DNA of 64,000 nucleotides from Cymodocea nodosa (taxonomy: Eukaryota; Streptophyta; Magnoliopsida; Alismatales; Cymodoceaceae): assembly GCA_036874045.1 (NCBI GenBank), contig CM072337.1, positions 26,138,001 to 26,202,000 of the forward strand, in the 5' to 3' direction. Shown in pieces: positions 51,831-63,136 of the stretch (position 1 is its first letter; each line of letters opens with the position of its first letter). The position numbers were made by a program, and so were the translations under genes. The notes beneath the pieces are model-generated. The model was given only the letters and a program-made list of their open reading frames with translations, was not told the origin of the DNA and ran no database searches.

Positions 51831-53732
51831 ATTACAATTAGTTTGAGAAATTTATCATAACGTAAGACTAACTTTCATCTCTCTTACACTTGATGCAGGA
51901 CTTTTGTTCATCTCTCTTCAATTACTTGTAGTTTACTTGTATATCGACAAGTATCTATAAGTGATTTTTTTTTTTTTTTTGAAAAATAGAGAAAGCTATG
52001 GCTTTTCAAACCTAATAGAGAGAAGAGAACGGTGACAATAACCACCAAAGTACGTACGATGTATGTATCATCTACAGGTGAATGTGCGTAAACATTGTCT
52101 AATATTACGTAAATGTTTAATTTAAAATTAATTAAAAATAATTGTAAGATTTTATTGCCCCTTTTTTATACTTGATGGGAGACTTGTTAAATATACAGTT
52201 CTGGTCACGCTCTCTGCGTTTACTTTTCCTTCGATGGATTTCGATTCAAAATTAACTAATAATAAATATAAGAATTTATCAATATTATATAAGTTTAAGC
52301 TTCATCTCTTATATTAAGGAAATTTGTGCAAGACAAAAAATCTGAAATGTAATTTCAAACTTTCTTTGATATAAATATTAAGATTTTCAAAACATTTTTG
52401 AAAAGTTTAAAAAAGTAATATGATTTTTAATAAATAAAAATAAAATTTATGCACTTGCATTTAATTTCTACACTTTTAAGTTATCTTATTTTATTAATAC
52501 CAATATGAATATTCTATCAGTTTTTGATATTAATATTTTATATTTTTTGGTAAAAATCTCTTTTTCTTGACTTTCTTAAGCTTTTCTCACTTTTTTTTTA
52601 AAAAACTTTTTAAACCGTTTAATTCCGTGCTCTCACTGCCCTGCTTTCCCTCCAATGTTTTATTATATCGAGTGGATTTCGAATCAGGAAAAGAACGGAA
52701 CAAGAGGAAGCGAAATAATAATAATAACAGAGGACGTGAAAAGTTGTCAGCGTCGTGGACGGGGGATCATACACGATGGCACGCGGACGGGCAGAAACAA
52801 CGGCCGGCCGAAGACCCGGACGTCGGCCGTGACCCATGAGAGAGATCAGAGCTCTCAGCCGATAAAGTTGCCGCCACTGTTCACACACCTGCCGTTTCTG
52901 TAGAGATCTGCGTCAAACCGCAAAGATCATTGGGGTATATTTTTTTCCCATAAGTAAATTGTACTTTTTTTTTAATAAAAAAATGGAAATTCATATTGGT
53001 GTCACATCATATTTTCAGACCTAATAATAATGAATGATTGAGATTTAACGTTAATTAAAATGTCTTTTAATTTTTACGTTGGTCTTATACAGAACATGTC
53101 CATCAATAAAGTTTAGGCAAGTACGGATGGTTGATACTAAATCAACTCTCTTCTTTAATTTAAGACATTTTTTAAAGACACGGGAAAATACGTTACCTGA
53201 TAAGGCACCCGAGGACAGAAGAATATTGCCGACTTAATAAAATAATAATTTAATTCAACGAGAATAGTAATATTCGTAATTTACAAAGCATTAATAACAG
53301 CCGACGGCATAATCAGTCTTTTCTTGGAATATTGGCTTTTAAGTTAGTTAAAAATTAAATTCTTTATAATAATAACTTTTTATGTTTATCAAAATATTAA
53401 TATTAATAAAAAATTACAAATATTTTCCGGCTGACTCGTCTATTTCAGTGGCTTACGCTAGAAACTCATGAGAGCACCTGCTTGATATGTGGTATGGTTT
53501 CGACATTAAAAAAAAGAAGAAGGAGAGAGAGAGAGAGAGAGAGAGAGCACTGATATATATATACTTTTGTGATTAAAGAGAATCTTTATATATATAGTAC
53601 ACAGAAAATTAAAGAGAATTCGACGCTTCTCCAGCTCTCCTCCTCTCTTCCTTCTCATCTGGTGCAATTCGCTGTTGTCTCTTCCTATAGCTCTTGGTTT
53701 CATCCCATATATGAGTTCCTTCTCCTTACCAT
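51831..53732. other. Intergenic DNA and SMR-like gene promoter
   Basis: AT-rich, with a GC-rich patch at 52700-52920 that has no convincing frame, a (GA)n run at about 53520-53548 and a TATA-rich segment before the SMR-like gene. Confidence 0.5.
53587..53596 (+). promoter_or_regulatory. Possible TATA box of the SMR-like gene
   Basis: TATATATATA about 140 bases upstream of the start codon; another TATATATATA run near 53553 is an alternative. Confidence 0.45.
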
Positions 53733-53764
53733 ATGTCGAATTCAAAAATTTTCGCACTCGATGA
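53711..53764 (+). other. Short upstream ORF overlapping the SMR-like start
   Basis: ATG at 53711 opens a 17-residue frame ending TGA at 53762-53764, in another frame from the main ORF and overlapping its start at 53733. If transcribed, it could lower translation of the main frame. Whether the leader includes it depends on the transcription start. Confidence 0.4.
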
Positions 53765-54416
53765 CAGGGAGTTGGAATTCCCAAGCGGGTCAGTGGGTGG
53801 TGACTCTCACGGCGCCGTCGTAGAAAGTCCAATTACCAATATGGCAGCTTCTTCCACCGAGAGACAAACATTGGAGGAAGCGAAGAGGCAGCTGTCCGTG
53901 ACGGGGGATACAGATCAGGAGCAGGTGAAGAAAAAAGGGTCGGAAGAAGATGAAGAAGAGAAGGAAGATGGGTTTGTCAGTCCTCGTGGCCTGACATCTC
54001 CAGCGTGTCGTAGAATTGGAGTCTGCCAAGAGGAGGAGCCGAAGGAAGTGGAAGCAGTAGTGCTAAAATTAGAAGATGACGATGATTGTTACAGTACCGC
54101 TGATCAAACGTCCCCGATCGGAGGAGAAGAGCAAGCGAAGAAAGTGGAATTAGAAGGGGAGAAGGAGAAAGAAGGCGACGACGGGTATCACACTCCAACG
54201 TCCCCAAGTCATAGAATTCCTCAACCAAATCAGTGTCCGCCGGCACCAAGGAAGTCGTTGCTTAGGCAGCCGCCTTCGAGGAAGAGGAGGGAACGAGATC
54301 GGATGATCTACCGGGTGGTCGAGCAAAGCGATCGATCACAAAAGGTCAAGTGGATCATTTCTGTCGTGGAAGACGATTTCTGTCGTCCAAGCAAGAAGAA
54401 GGCCGGAGGAGAATAG
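53733..54416 (+). CDS. SMR: SIAMESE-related (SMR-like) cyclin-dependent kinase inhibitor
   Basis: Intronless frame of 227 residues, ATG at 53733 to TAG at 54414-54416. The diagnostic piece is at residues 151-174: GYHTPTSPSHRIP followed by CPPAPRK, which is the TP-x-S-x-x-H-x-IP and CPPAPRK signature of SIAMESE/SMR proteins, followed by a basic patch (RKRRERDR). These plant proteins bind CDK-cyclin complexes, block mitosis and promote endoreduplication, often under stress. At 227 residues it is about twice the usual SMR length; the extra part is an acidic N-terminal region (EEDEEEKEDG and similar) with two motif-like echoes, DGFVSPRGLTSP at 79-90 and DDCYSTADQTSP at 117-128. The C-terminal 35 residues (VKWIISVVEDDF) are not something I can match. 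Single-exon structure agrees with the family. Function is inferred from the motif alone. Confidence 0.68.
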   Translation: MSNSKIFALDDRELEFPSGSVGGDSHGAVVESPITNMAASSTERQTLEEAKRQLSVTGDTDQEQVKKKGSEEDEEEKEDGFVSPRGLTSPACRRIGVCQEEEPKEVEAVVLKLEDDDDCYSTADQTSPIGGEEQAKKVELEGEKEKEGDDGYHTPTSPSHRIPQPNQCPPAPRKSLLRQPPSRKRRERDRMIYRVVEQSDRSQKVKWIISVVEDDFCRPSKKKAGGE

Positions 54417-56047
54417 TTTAATCAACTGCCCCAGTAAATTTCGCTTCTGTTTTTGTTTGTTTGATTTTTGTGAAATTAATCAATTCCACCCGCATGGGTG
54501 TGTAAGCAAGGAGAACATTTCAGTTCTCTTTACCTTACAGCAGTTGCTGTACCAATTAGTTTCAGGGTTTTCGTTTCTGATCATGCTCTTAATTCCATGT
54601 TTCTCTCCCTTTATTTATTTTTTTTGACTGCTATTGTTCATGTGTTGTTGGTCTTCTTGCGAGAGAAAGGAAAGAAAAGGCAAAGGCAAACTAAAGCCAC
54701 GTAAGTGAAGAAGAAGTACCAGCTGCAAGGGAAAAGGAGTCTACCATTTTCTACTTCTACACCATAACCACACATCATCTTGCTTGTCATGGAGGTTAAT
54801 ATATAGTTTGCTGTTCAACGTTTGGTTCACTTACCTTTCGGAAGAAAGAAAAAAAAGGAGTGAATCAAATTGTGGGTTTCCTCTCTTCTTTCCGAACTTT
54901 TTTTTTCTTTATTTTCCTCTTTCTTCTTCTCCTTTGGTTTGGTCTTCAAACGAAAAGAGGAGATATGAAATCGAACCAGATACTTGGCTTTGCTCACAAA
55001 ATAGCTACTTACCTAGGATTCGACATAAATGTGGAATGGAAGAAAGAAAGAAAATTTCTTTTCTGGTGTGTATTGATCAATTAGCTTTCTCAAGGTTCTA
55101 TATATCCATACATGTTCTAATAGCCTTTTGGCCTTGGTCCTCTCAATTACATTGTTTCAGTACCATGATAAAGAAAAACAAAGGTAAGTCTTTTGACTTG
55201 GGATGAGAATGTTTTTCTACGTGTACTTCTGTCGAACACATGATGGGTGGAAATTTCGCAAATTCCCACCGACGGCATGTAAGAAAAATCTCCAAGAAGA
55301 AGTGCTAGCTTGAACTACGATACACAGGATCCCCCAATGCCACATAATATGCTTCCCATTTGGTCCTTGACTGTGATAGTATAGAGACATTGACACCGGG
55401 TGTCGCCATGCATACACATCTTCCGGCGAATTAAGCTACAGGAAAATGATCGAAAAGGTACCGTTTACAGAATTCAGCAGATGGCGCAGGCCCTTGTAGT
55501 CCATATATCTTGGGTTCCATCAATTTGCTGCTTGGCAACATTACTCGGGGAAGCATTAATTATGGCATTAGAGTGATAATGATAATGATGGTTTGTGTGA
55601 GTTTGTCTAATCGGTAGCCAGTGTTGATGATCAAGGAGGACAGGCATGCATGGTGCCGACAGTCCTCCATCTCCTTTTTCCCCTGCAGCTTGCAGGCCTT
55701 GGCAATGATGATTCGTTCCGTTCGTTGGGCCTTGGCAAATTGAACGACAGGTTCCCGCCCTTAATCAATCAATTAATTAACGAGCGCTTGGACCGTACAA
55801 GCCAGAATGATGAGCGGTGTAGTACGTATGCGAGAGAATGAGCCAGCCAGCAACGACAACTTGATCGTCGCACGGAATGGAATGATGAGGGCTGGCATCC
55901 CAAGCTTGTCTGTGATGATGGTTCCGCGGGAACAGAATTAAGCTGATGCCGGGCCTTGTTAATTAATCATCGAATTAATTAATCCATCTTATATGGTTAT
56001 GACCCCAACAAGATAAAAGCGAAGTCGGCAGTCGCCTTTTTCCTTCC

Positions 56048-56130
<83 letters not shown>

Positions 56131-58554
56131 TTTCCTTTTTGTCTCTTCCATCCACCTCTTCCTCTCGTCTGTTACGTTTCTTTGCACTCCATGATTCAAG
56201 CATTCGATGTAAACATTTGGATGTCCACGTTTCAACGAAGATAAGATAAATTTACAAACTGGTGTGCGTAACAACACTTTACAAAACTAAATGGGTAATT
56301 TTATTAAAGTAAATTTCTGATATTAATTTTTATATTTTAAAAGAAAATTAAAGAGAAATAATTTTTAAAAAAAAAACTCTAGCTATTAAAACATACTAAA
56401 ATATTACAAAGTTTACAAGCTTAAATGAACAAAAGAGAAGTCAACATAAAGCGATTGAACAAAACAACAAGATACATTAGACAAATAAAAACTAATTACT
56501 TTCCTCTTCAGCTACATCGAACCATCTAAGGAGACACATCAATGGGTGGAGTACTAATAGTATTTGCAAAAAAATGACTAGCACTTGTAGCAGAAGTATT
56601 ATAGTCCCATATAGAAGAGATTTCCTTGCCATAGCTTCCATACCCATCCCTGAAGAAAGATTTTCTGATAATAAAAAATGCAGCCTTAAAAATGAAGGTG
56701 AATATCAAGGTTATATTTAAAAACAGAATCTCTAAAAATAATAATATTCTTATAATTTCAGATGATATAAAAAAAAAGTTAAAAGAAGAGAATGACAAGT
56801 ATGTCAAGAAAGTTTAAATTTTAAGGTTAGAACGAAAAGTGAAAATATTCTCAATAAAAGTTTCATGAAATACAACATTATTATCTTTAAGTAGAAATTT
56901 CCAGAAAATTTTAAAAAAATTGATTACAGCAAAAAAATAATGTTTGTTAATTTTCAAAACTAAATTGTAAGTAGAGCAATGAAGTCACCCCACAGCCTTT
57001 TTAACAAGATTTGTAAATTAAAGTAAGATGGATGAAATATTTTTTTCGGTAAAGAAGTGAAAATAGATATTAAGGAACCACCGCATAGATAAGTCATAAA
57101 ATAAAAATAAATAAATGAACTAGTTTAACAAAACGTCACAGGAAATAAAGTCAAAGGAAGATTAAAAAAACTTATTTATGACTCTCTCCTTCAGCCTCAT
57201 CTCCTTAATGGTGTAAAAGAGACACCTCAACTTTAGTGTGCGTAAAGAGATTGTTTTGATTAAGATTGGTGAACTTATTAACATGAGCATCTTAATTGTC
57301 CTAAACTTCTTTAACTATATTTACACCTGCATCTATTGTCAAATTTTCTTATCAGAAATAAGGAAAGTTAACTGTGCTTTCCAAAGGTTAATCGTCAGTT
57401 GGATAGATTTTTAAAAGTAGTATAGGCCAAAGTAAAAGAATAATATCATAGGGGAAAATTGTATAATGGTATAAATAAAATTAGAAGGCAATAAATAAAG
57501 ATAATCCAGTAGACATTTGCCTCTTCCCTCCCACGTCCAACATTCAAAATTTTTAAAAAATTACTTATATATTTCGTTCGCGCCATTTCCCCCAATTCCA
57601 CCAACAAACTCCAGTCCGCTCGGACCATTCCTTCCTCTACCACAGAAAAAGCATCGTAGAGCACATGGTCGGACGAGCAAACACCGCCCTAGATCTCCTT
57701 CCACCTTTCCTTGGTCGACGCCCGCCTGCGGGCGGCGATCGACTCAGCTACCAGTACCCCCACCACCTCCTCTCTATCGTGGAAAGCCTCTTCTTGCCCT
57801 GCCCCCACTAACTCGTCCATTCCCTTCCGGAAATCTTCCGTACCCTACTCGTCGCCGTCGTTGCTCACAAAGATGGGGAAGCTGGGGGATTGTTCGATGT
57901 CGTGTAAGAAGCGTATGTTTGTCGCTAGACAGTCGCCACAGTAGCTAAGCTGCCCTACGCTGACGTTCATGGGTTCTATGGAGGTGGGATCACTGGAGGA
58001 CCGAACGTCGTCGCATTGTTTGCTGGAGGCGTTCCCTTCGGTCGGCTTGCTCAAGTAGCATCGGAATGACTACAGTGGCGGTATATTTCTCCTCTCTAAT
58101 GTTCTTACCCCTTTTCGAAAACTAAATTACTAGAGATTTTGATGATGCAAATTATCTAGGGTAGTCCTCTTTTTTTCTTCGGCTCATCGCTACAGACCTG
58201 CACGTTCATAAATAGCAATAGTTTGTATATATAAATAATGCATTTTGTAGTGGACAAATTGGTCAAGACGAATGGTATTTTACTGTATCTTGAAAACTAA
58301 ACATCATAATCATCAAACCACACTTTAAGAATCTACTCTGAAAAGAAACAATTTTTTTTGGCTTTTATAAATATTTTTCACCAAGAGAGAAACATCCCCA
58401 TGAAATCAAGTTTTATTCAGATAAAAGTAAAAAGAAAAACATTGGTAAAAAACTGATGCAAAGGAGATCAACCTTCCAATGTGTGAGAAATGATGATGAG
58501 CCAATGCATCGAACACTCTAAATCATCCATATATCGTGGGATCAACTATGAGGC
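54417..58554. other. Intergenic DNA
   Basis: 3' UTR of the SMR-like gene, then mixed-composition DNA to about 55950 with no supported gene, the (CT)n array at 56051-56126, AT-rich DNA, and a GC-rich island at about 57560-58075 with interrupted frames on both strands. Confidence 0.5.
56051..56126. repeat. (CT)38 microsatellite
   Basis: Seventy-six bases of pure CT repeat. The minus strand reads as an Arg-Glu open frame, which is an artefact of the repeat. Confidence 0.97.
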
Positions 58555-59135
58555 TTAGTGTTTGTTTGTACGTAAGAAATCAATAGAAAGTAACAGAAAG
58601 AAAAAAATATTGGAAAGTTTAAAAATTGATGAAAAAAAAGTTACAAAAAATTGTGAAAAAATTATGATGTTTGTGTATCGACAAGAAAATGATAAAAATG
58701 TTAAAAAGGTAAAAATAAAATATGAATGAATAATATAAAAATATTTTTAAACATATAAAGTTTATAGAAAAATTAAAAATATTTACATTCTTCATAAAAA
58801 TACATTATACATTACAAGGTTAATATAAATTTAATGTATTGTAAAAATTTATTATTATTATAATTATTAATTTATTATTATTATTATTATTATTTTATAT
58901 TTTTTAAACATACGAATTTAACAAATTATATTTCTTTTTATTTTTTTTCTTTCACTTTCCATCACTTTCAAACTTTCTAATTTGAAAAAAACGATTTTAT
59001 TTTTTTATAAATTTTTTTCTAAAAAGTGACAGACATTTTTGACAAACACAAATATATTATATTTTTTCATTACTTTTTCTCACTTTCCTTTTTACCATTT
59101 TTCATCACTTTACCTCGTGCATGAACCTCTCCTTA
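58555..59135. mobile_element. Tourist-like MITE candidate
   Basis: Possible TTA target duplication at 58555-58557 and 59133-59135. The left end reads GTGTTTGTTTGTACGTAAGAA with AAATCAATAGAAAG-type words; the right end is the inverted counterpart (TTTTTCATCACTTTACC, CTCGTGCATGAACC). The core contains an (ATT)n run (about 58850-58893). Terminal match is weak, so the call rests mainly on the inverted subterminal motifs. Confidence 0.45.
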
Positions 59136-62100
59136 AAAAAAAAATGCAATCATCCTAACTAGCTCTTTGTGAAAGAGGAAGAAGATTAGATGCTCTACTG
59201 ATATCTACTAATAATGATATGAGTCAAGCATTTTAGAGACTTTTATTAGGGTGTTCTTACTCCTCTAATCTAGATGACTAGAATTCCAAGAGAATTTAAG
59301 TCTTATTCTCTTATCCTTGTGTGGACGATGAGTTTGAGGCATAATTGCAGGTTGGAAGTGTATATGCATAGTTGAAGGTGTCGTTAGTCGTGATTTGACA
59401 GCAATACTAAGGTGGGATAATGAATAACAGATCTGTGGAAGTGGTGCACGAGAGTTTCTTGAGAAATGAAAAGAAAATCATGGATGAAAATGGCCAGTCC
59501 CCTCCTTTGTAGAGGATGGAAGATTTTATTGAAAAAGAGATTAAATCATGGCCCTCATGATTTTAATAAAAATTTGTTAGTGTCGGATGGTCTAATCGCT
59601 CTTAATTTTGGATTTAACATCCATAAGGACAAATAAGAAGGTTTTTTGGCTAACTAAAATGGGTAGATGGACTAAAATACTTCTAAGCTAGTAAAAAATC
59701 TTGACAACTTCTTTGGCAAAATGATTTTGCGAAACATGTTGACGATGTTGTGAGGCCTGCCGAATGTGTAATGCTTGTCAATTGGATACAGAACTTAGTA
59801 TTTGGGTAGTTTATACATTATCTTCATAATCAAATCTATCCTAAGGAATTTATATGTGAATTGATCATTTTTTAAACTACAATTCTTGATCATGCTTTGC
59901 AATGTTGATTGGGATGAGAAATGACTAAGTCTTAGGCTGAGTGGGTGGTTGATAGTTTACCTATAAGTCTCATTCATTTTCACAAGATCTTCATTCAACA
60001 AAGATATAAGAATTTCTGAGGCTCCAACAAAAAAGGTGTTTTTCTCCAGTTTGAATGAGTGATGTATCAGGTGATGAGGTGATCCTTATGCTATTATAGC
60101 CATCTAGTGAGCTTAGATATGATTGGAGGATTCGAATATGACACGATTTGGATTCAATGATTTTCTAAAGTTTATGCTACTACTTGAGTTGAATATGACA
60201 CCATGTAAATAATAAATTTAAATATAAAGACTTGAAGTTTTAAAAGGATACATTTAAAAGACATAAAATAGGCATATAATTATATAATAATAATGTGCGC
60301 ATAAAAATTATCATAATAGTTATCGCTTGTTAACTTTCGTAACGCGCAAGTAAAAAAGTTGCTTGAAATATCATAATAGTTATCTTGTTAAATCCGTTAT
60401 GCTCCTAACAAGATGTAACAAAAAGGAGAATTTGAATATTTTTTCTAGAAATACTTACGCATACCATGTGACATGTCTAAAAGGAATCTTGGAAGGTTCT
60501 AGTCGTCTTGTTTAACACATGTCGGACGTAAGTGTAACGTATATTTAGAAGAATCCTTGTTTCTTAAACAATCATGCGTACGTTTTTTTTGTCATTTTAA
60601 ATTGAAATTTCTCAGAATTACATAGTCCACCTCCAGCAAGCTTTGTGATATTGTGTCTGCTTTCATCTTCAAAATAAATGATTTCTGAGTATGCATTTTT
60701 TATCTATCCTCCATATCCCCGTGTAGATGTGGTTGATTGTTCACCTTTTGTCCCGAAGAATCTGGGCAGGTGTAATCAAAACGTTCCGTTCTTTTGCTCG
60801 TTTCATTTGATAAATGATTTATTTTTATTTTGTATCCGTAAATCTTTAAAATTGTCACATTCACATCCAGGACCTCCTCGGCGTTAGGCCATACCAAGAT
60901 GGTCCATGCACTCATGCAGGTGTTATCAATTCTCCACCGTTCAAAAAAAGAAATGCAATTCTCATTGTCTATCTATATGTATGATGGATGATAAATGGAA
61001 ATTTTAGCATGTAAACGATCTTGGCATAATAGTAGTTTTGGGGACTTTCAGATCCCACCCATGAACAGATGCTTATACACATGGTTCTTAACTATACGCC
61101 ATTAATCTATATCGGAGTTCGGACCACTTGATGCTAAAAGGATGGTTAGAACATTTTGAAAGGATGAACTGAAACTTATTTTCTCGTGATTTTAAAAGCT
61201 TGATTATACTTTGTATCCAGTCAGGTGAGCTTGATTTAGGATGCATTTGGTTTGACATTTTTTTACAGCGTCTTTAAATAAGTTGTTTATTTTGCGTGGT
61301 GTTTTTTAACCAGCGTTTTAAAACGATTTTGAATAAGAAATGGTGGCGTTTAGTGGGTGTGGTATTTTTGAACAGTGTTTTTTTTTTAAAAATGATTGTA
61401 ATATTCTCTATGTTATTATATGATATAATTCATTTATAATTGATACCATGCATATAGTATTAATATTATATATATACATATTATTTATTCGGATCGCATA
61501 TTTCAAGAAAATGAAAGGAGTTTGCAATTTACATTTCCAATTATAGGAAATTCCACGACGATTGTTCGCAACAGTTATGGGTTGATTTATTTGCACTTGT
61601 TAAGTGTAAAATGTTGAGGTGTGAATGCCATTCTGTTTCTGTAGGAAGGAAGGAAGGAAGGAATCATTTGATGGGTCGACATCATCGTTCCAGAAAAGAA
61701 AAGGTAAAAGCCTGAGGAATAAAAGCACCCGGTCAATCCAACCGCTCTTCCTTCCCCCACGTCCTCGCCAATTTTGGGGGGCAATCCTGTCGCTTGCCTT
61801 GACCGTAAAAATAATATAATTATTTATTTCGAGATTTATACATATTAATTTTAAATATATTAAGATTTTTAATCGATGTATGAAAATTATAAAATAAACG
61901 TTTATGTACGTATTTGCGGTAATATTAAGTTCTTTTTATTTTTATATCCATGATCTACCGTAAGACCGCAGCGTAGCGTCTATACAAAAGACAAAAGCAA
62001 AGCAGGAAAGGCAAGAAGCCCCCTCCAGCGGAGAAAAAAAAGACGAAGGACCCATTCCCTCTGGCCACTGCAGTCTCCTTTGTTTATAATATGCAAATTT

Positions 62101-62287
62101 CACGCCCCAGCTCCGATCTCTATGACATACCCACGAAACAACGCATCATGTTTCTGTGACGGAGGCTTCCTTCTGCCTCCGATTGAGCACAGGGCCGGCC
62201 TGCCTATAAAGACGCTCTGTTTTCCCAAGTTCCTATTCTAGATTACTTCATCAACTTCGAGCTTATATTGCAACTCCGCCACAGCAA
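59136..62287. other. Intergenic DNA
   Basis: AT-rich with no supported gene. A (GGAA)n run lies at about 61646-61662. The last 200 bases are the promoter of the next gene. Confidence 0.5.
62205..62210 (+). promoter_or_regulatory. TATA box
   Basis: TATAAA within GCCTGCCTATAAAGACG, 78 bases upstream of the ATG at 62288. Confidence 0.75.
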
Positions 62288-63136
62288 ATGGCTCGACAGG
62301 TGAGCTTTTCAGCCCTCGCTACCAGTTTCATCGATCGTTCTTTGCCTTGTTTGTTTGAAATGTTGATCGTACACGACAGGAAGGAGGCTGGCCTCTGGGA
62401 CTTCAACCTTTGAATCTGAGAGGTGGTGTCAGGAGGAATGTTGATATGTCATTTGGGTCGACTTCCTTCAGCACTTTCATCTCTGGCTCCCCAACTTCTT
62501 TCAGTGATTCCTCCTCGGATCTTGACACCGAGGTCGGAGAGAAACTTCTTTCTCCTGGTTTCATTCTTTCTACCTTCTTCTTGAACTCTTTAGAAGAAGA
62601 TCTGGGGAACAAAACTATATATGTTATTATCACGGGGCTTTCCATTGAACAAAATATATATGCATACAATTTTTTCTAATACAGTTGCTTTGCAGTCCAC
62701 TGGATCCTTCTTTCAGGATAGGAGCGTGACTCTGGGTCGGCTCATTGGCATCACTAGCGTTCTAGACATTCCTTCTGCTAACCTCGGGAGAAGACATCAT
62801 GATATGGTGGCGAAAGGCAAGAAAACCCACGACAAGAGGTGGACTTGGCTTTGCCTGTGTATGCGAGAACGTGCAAGTGGCGACTCCGCCTGCCGGAACG
62901 CCCCGTCCCTCGGAGATTTCCTTGAGTTGGAGAGACGATCGGGCGACGCCTGTAGGAGAAACCAGAGAGACGTGACTTACGAGCTCGTTGGATGGCCGGG
63001 AACCAACCAACCATCTGTTGAGGAAGAAAATTCCTTGTTTTCCGATGGACGCATTGCTCCTCCCCGATCAGATGGTCTCGGCCCTGCTTCGATTCTGGAT
63101 GGAGTTGAGATCAAGCACCATGTCTGCTGCTGGTGA
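62288..63136 (+). CDS. Plant-specific protein of the At3g17950-like family, function unknown
   Basis: Three exons: 62288-62299 (MARQ), 62380-62532, 62696-63136, giving 201 residues. Exon 2 ends in a serine-rich acidic piece (FSDSSSDLDTE) and exon 3 opens with STGSFFQDRSVTLGRLIGI; joined, SSDLDTESTGSFF-DRS-TLG-L-G is the signature of this family. The middle is basic with a Trp/Cys patch (KRWTWLCLCMRE), then GDFLELERR and the C-terminal ENSLFSDGRIAPP, also a family mark. I know of no established function. The exon 2 donor is GAG/GTCGGA, a weak GT site, but the alignment with the family needs it; if it is not used, the transcript reads on to a stop near 62679 and gives a truncated protein. A TATA box precedes the gene and AATAAA occurs at 63241. 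Confidence 0.85.

Noticed and set aside
52567..52903. GC-rich patch with frames on both strands
   Set aside because: Too short and without any recognisable motif; composition alone does not support a gene.
55975..56277. Minus-strand frame with a long Arg-Glu repeat
   Set aside because: Pure product of the CT microsatellite at 56051-56126.
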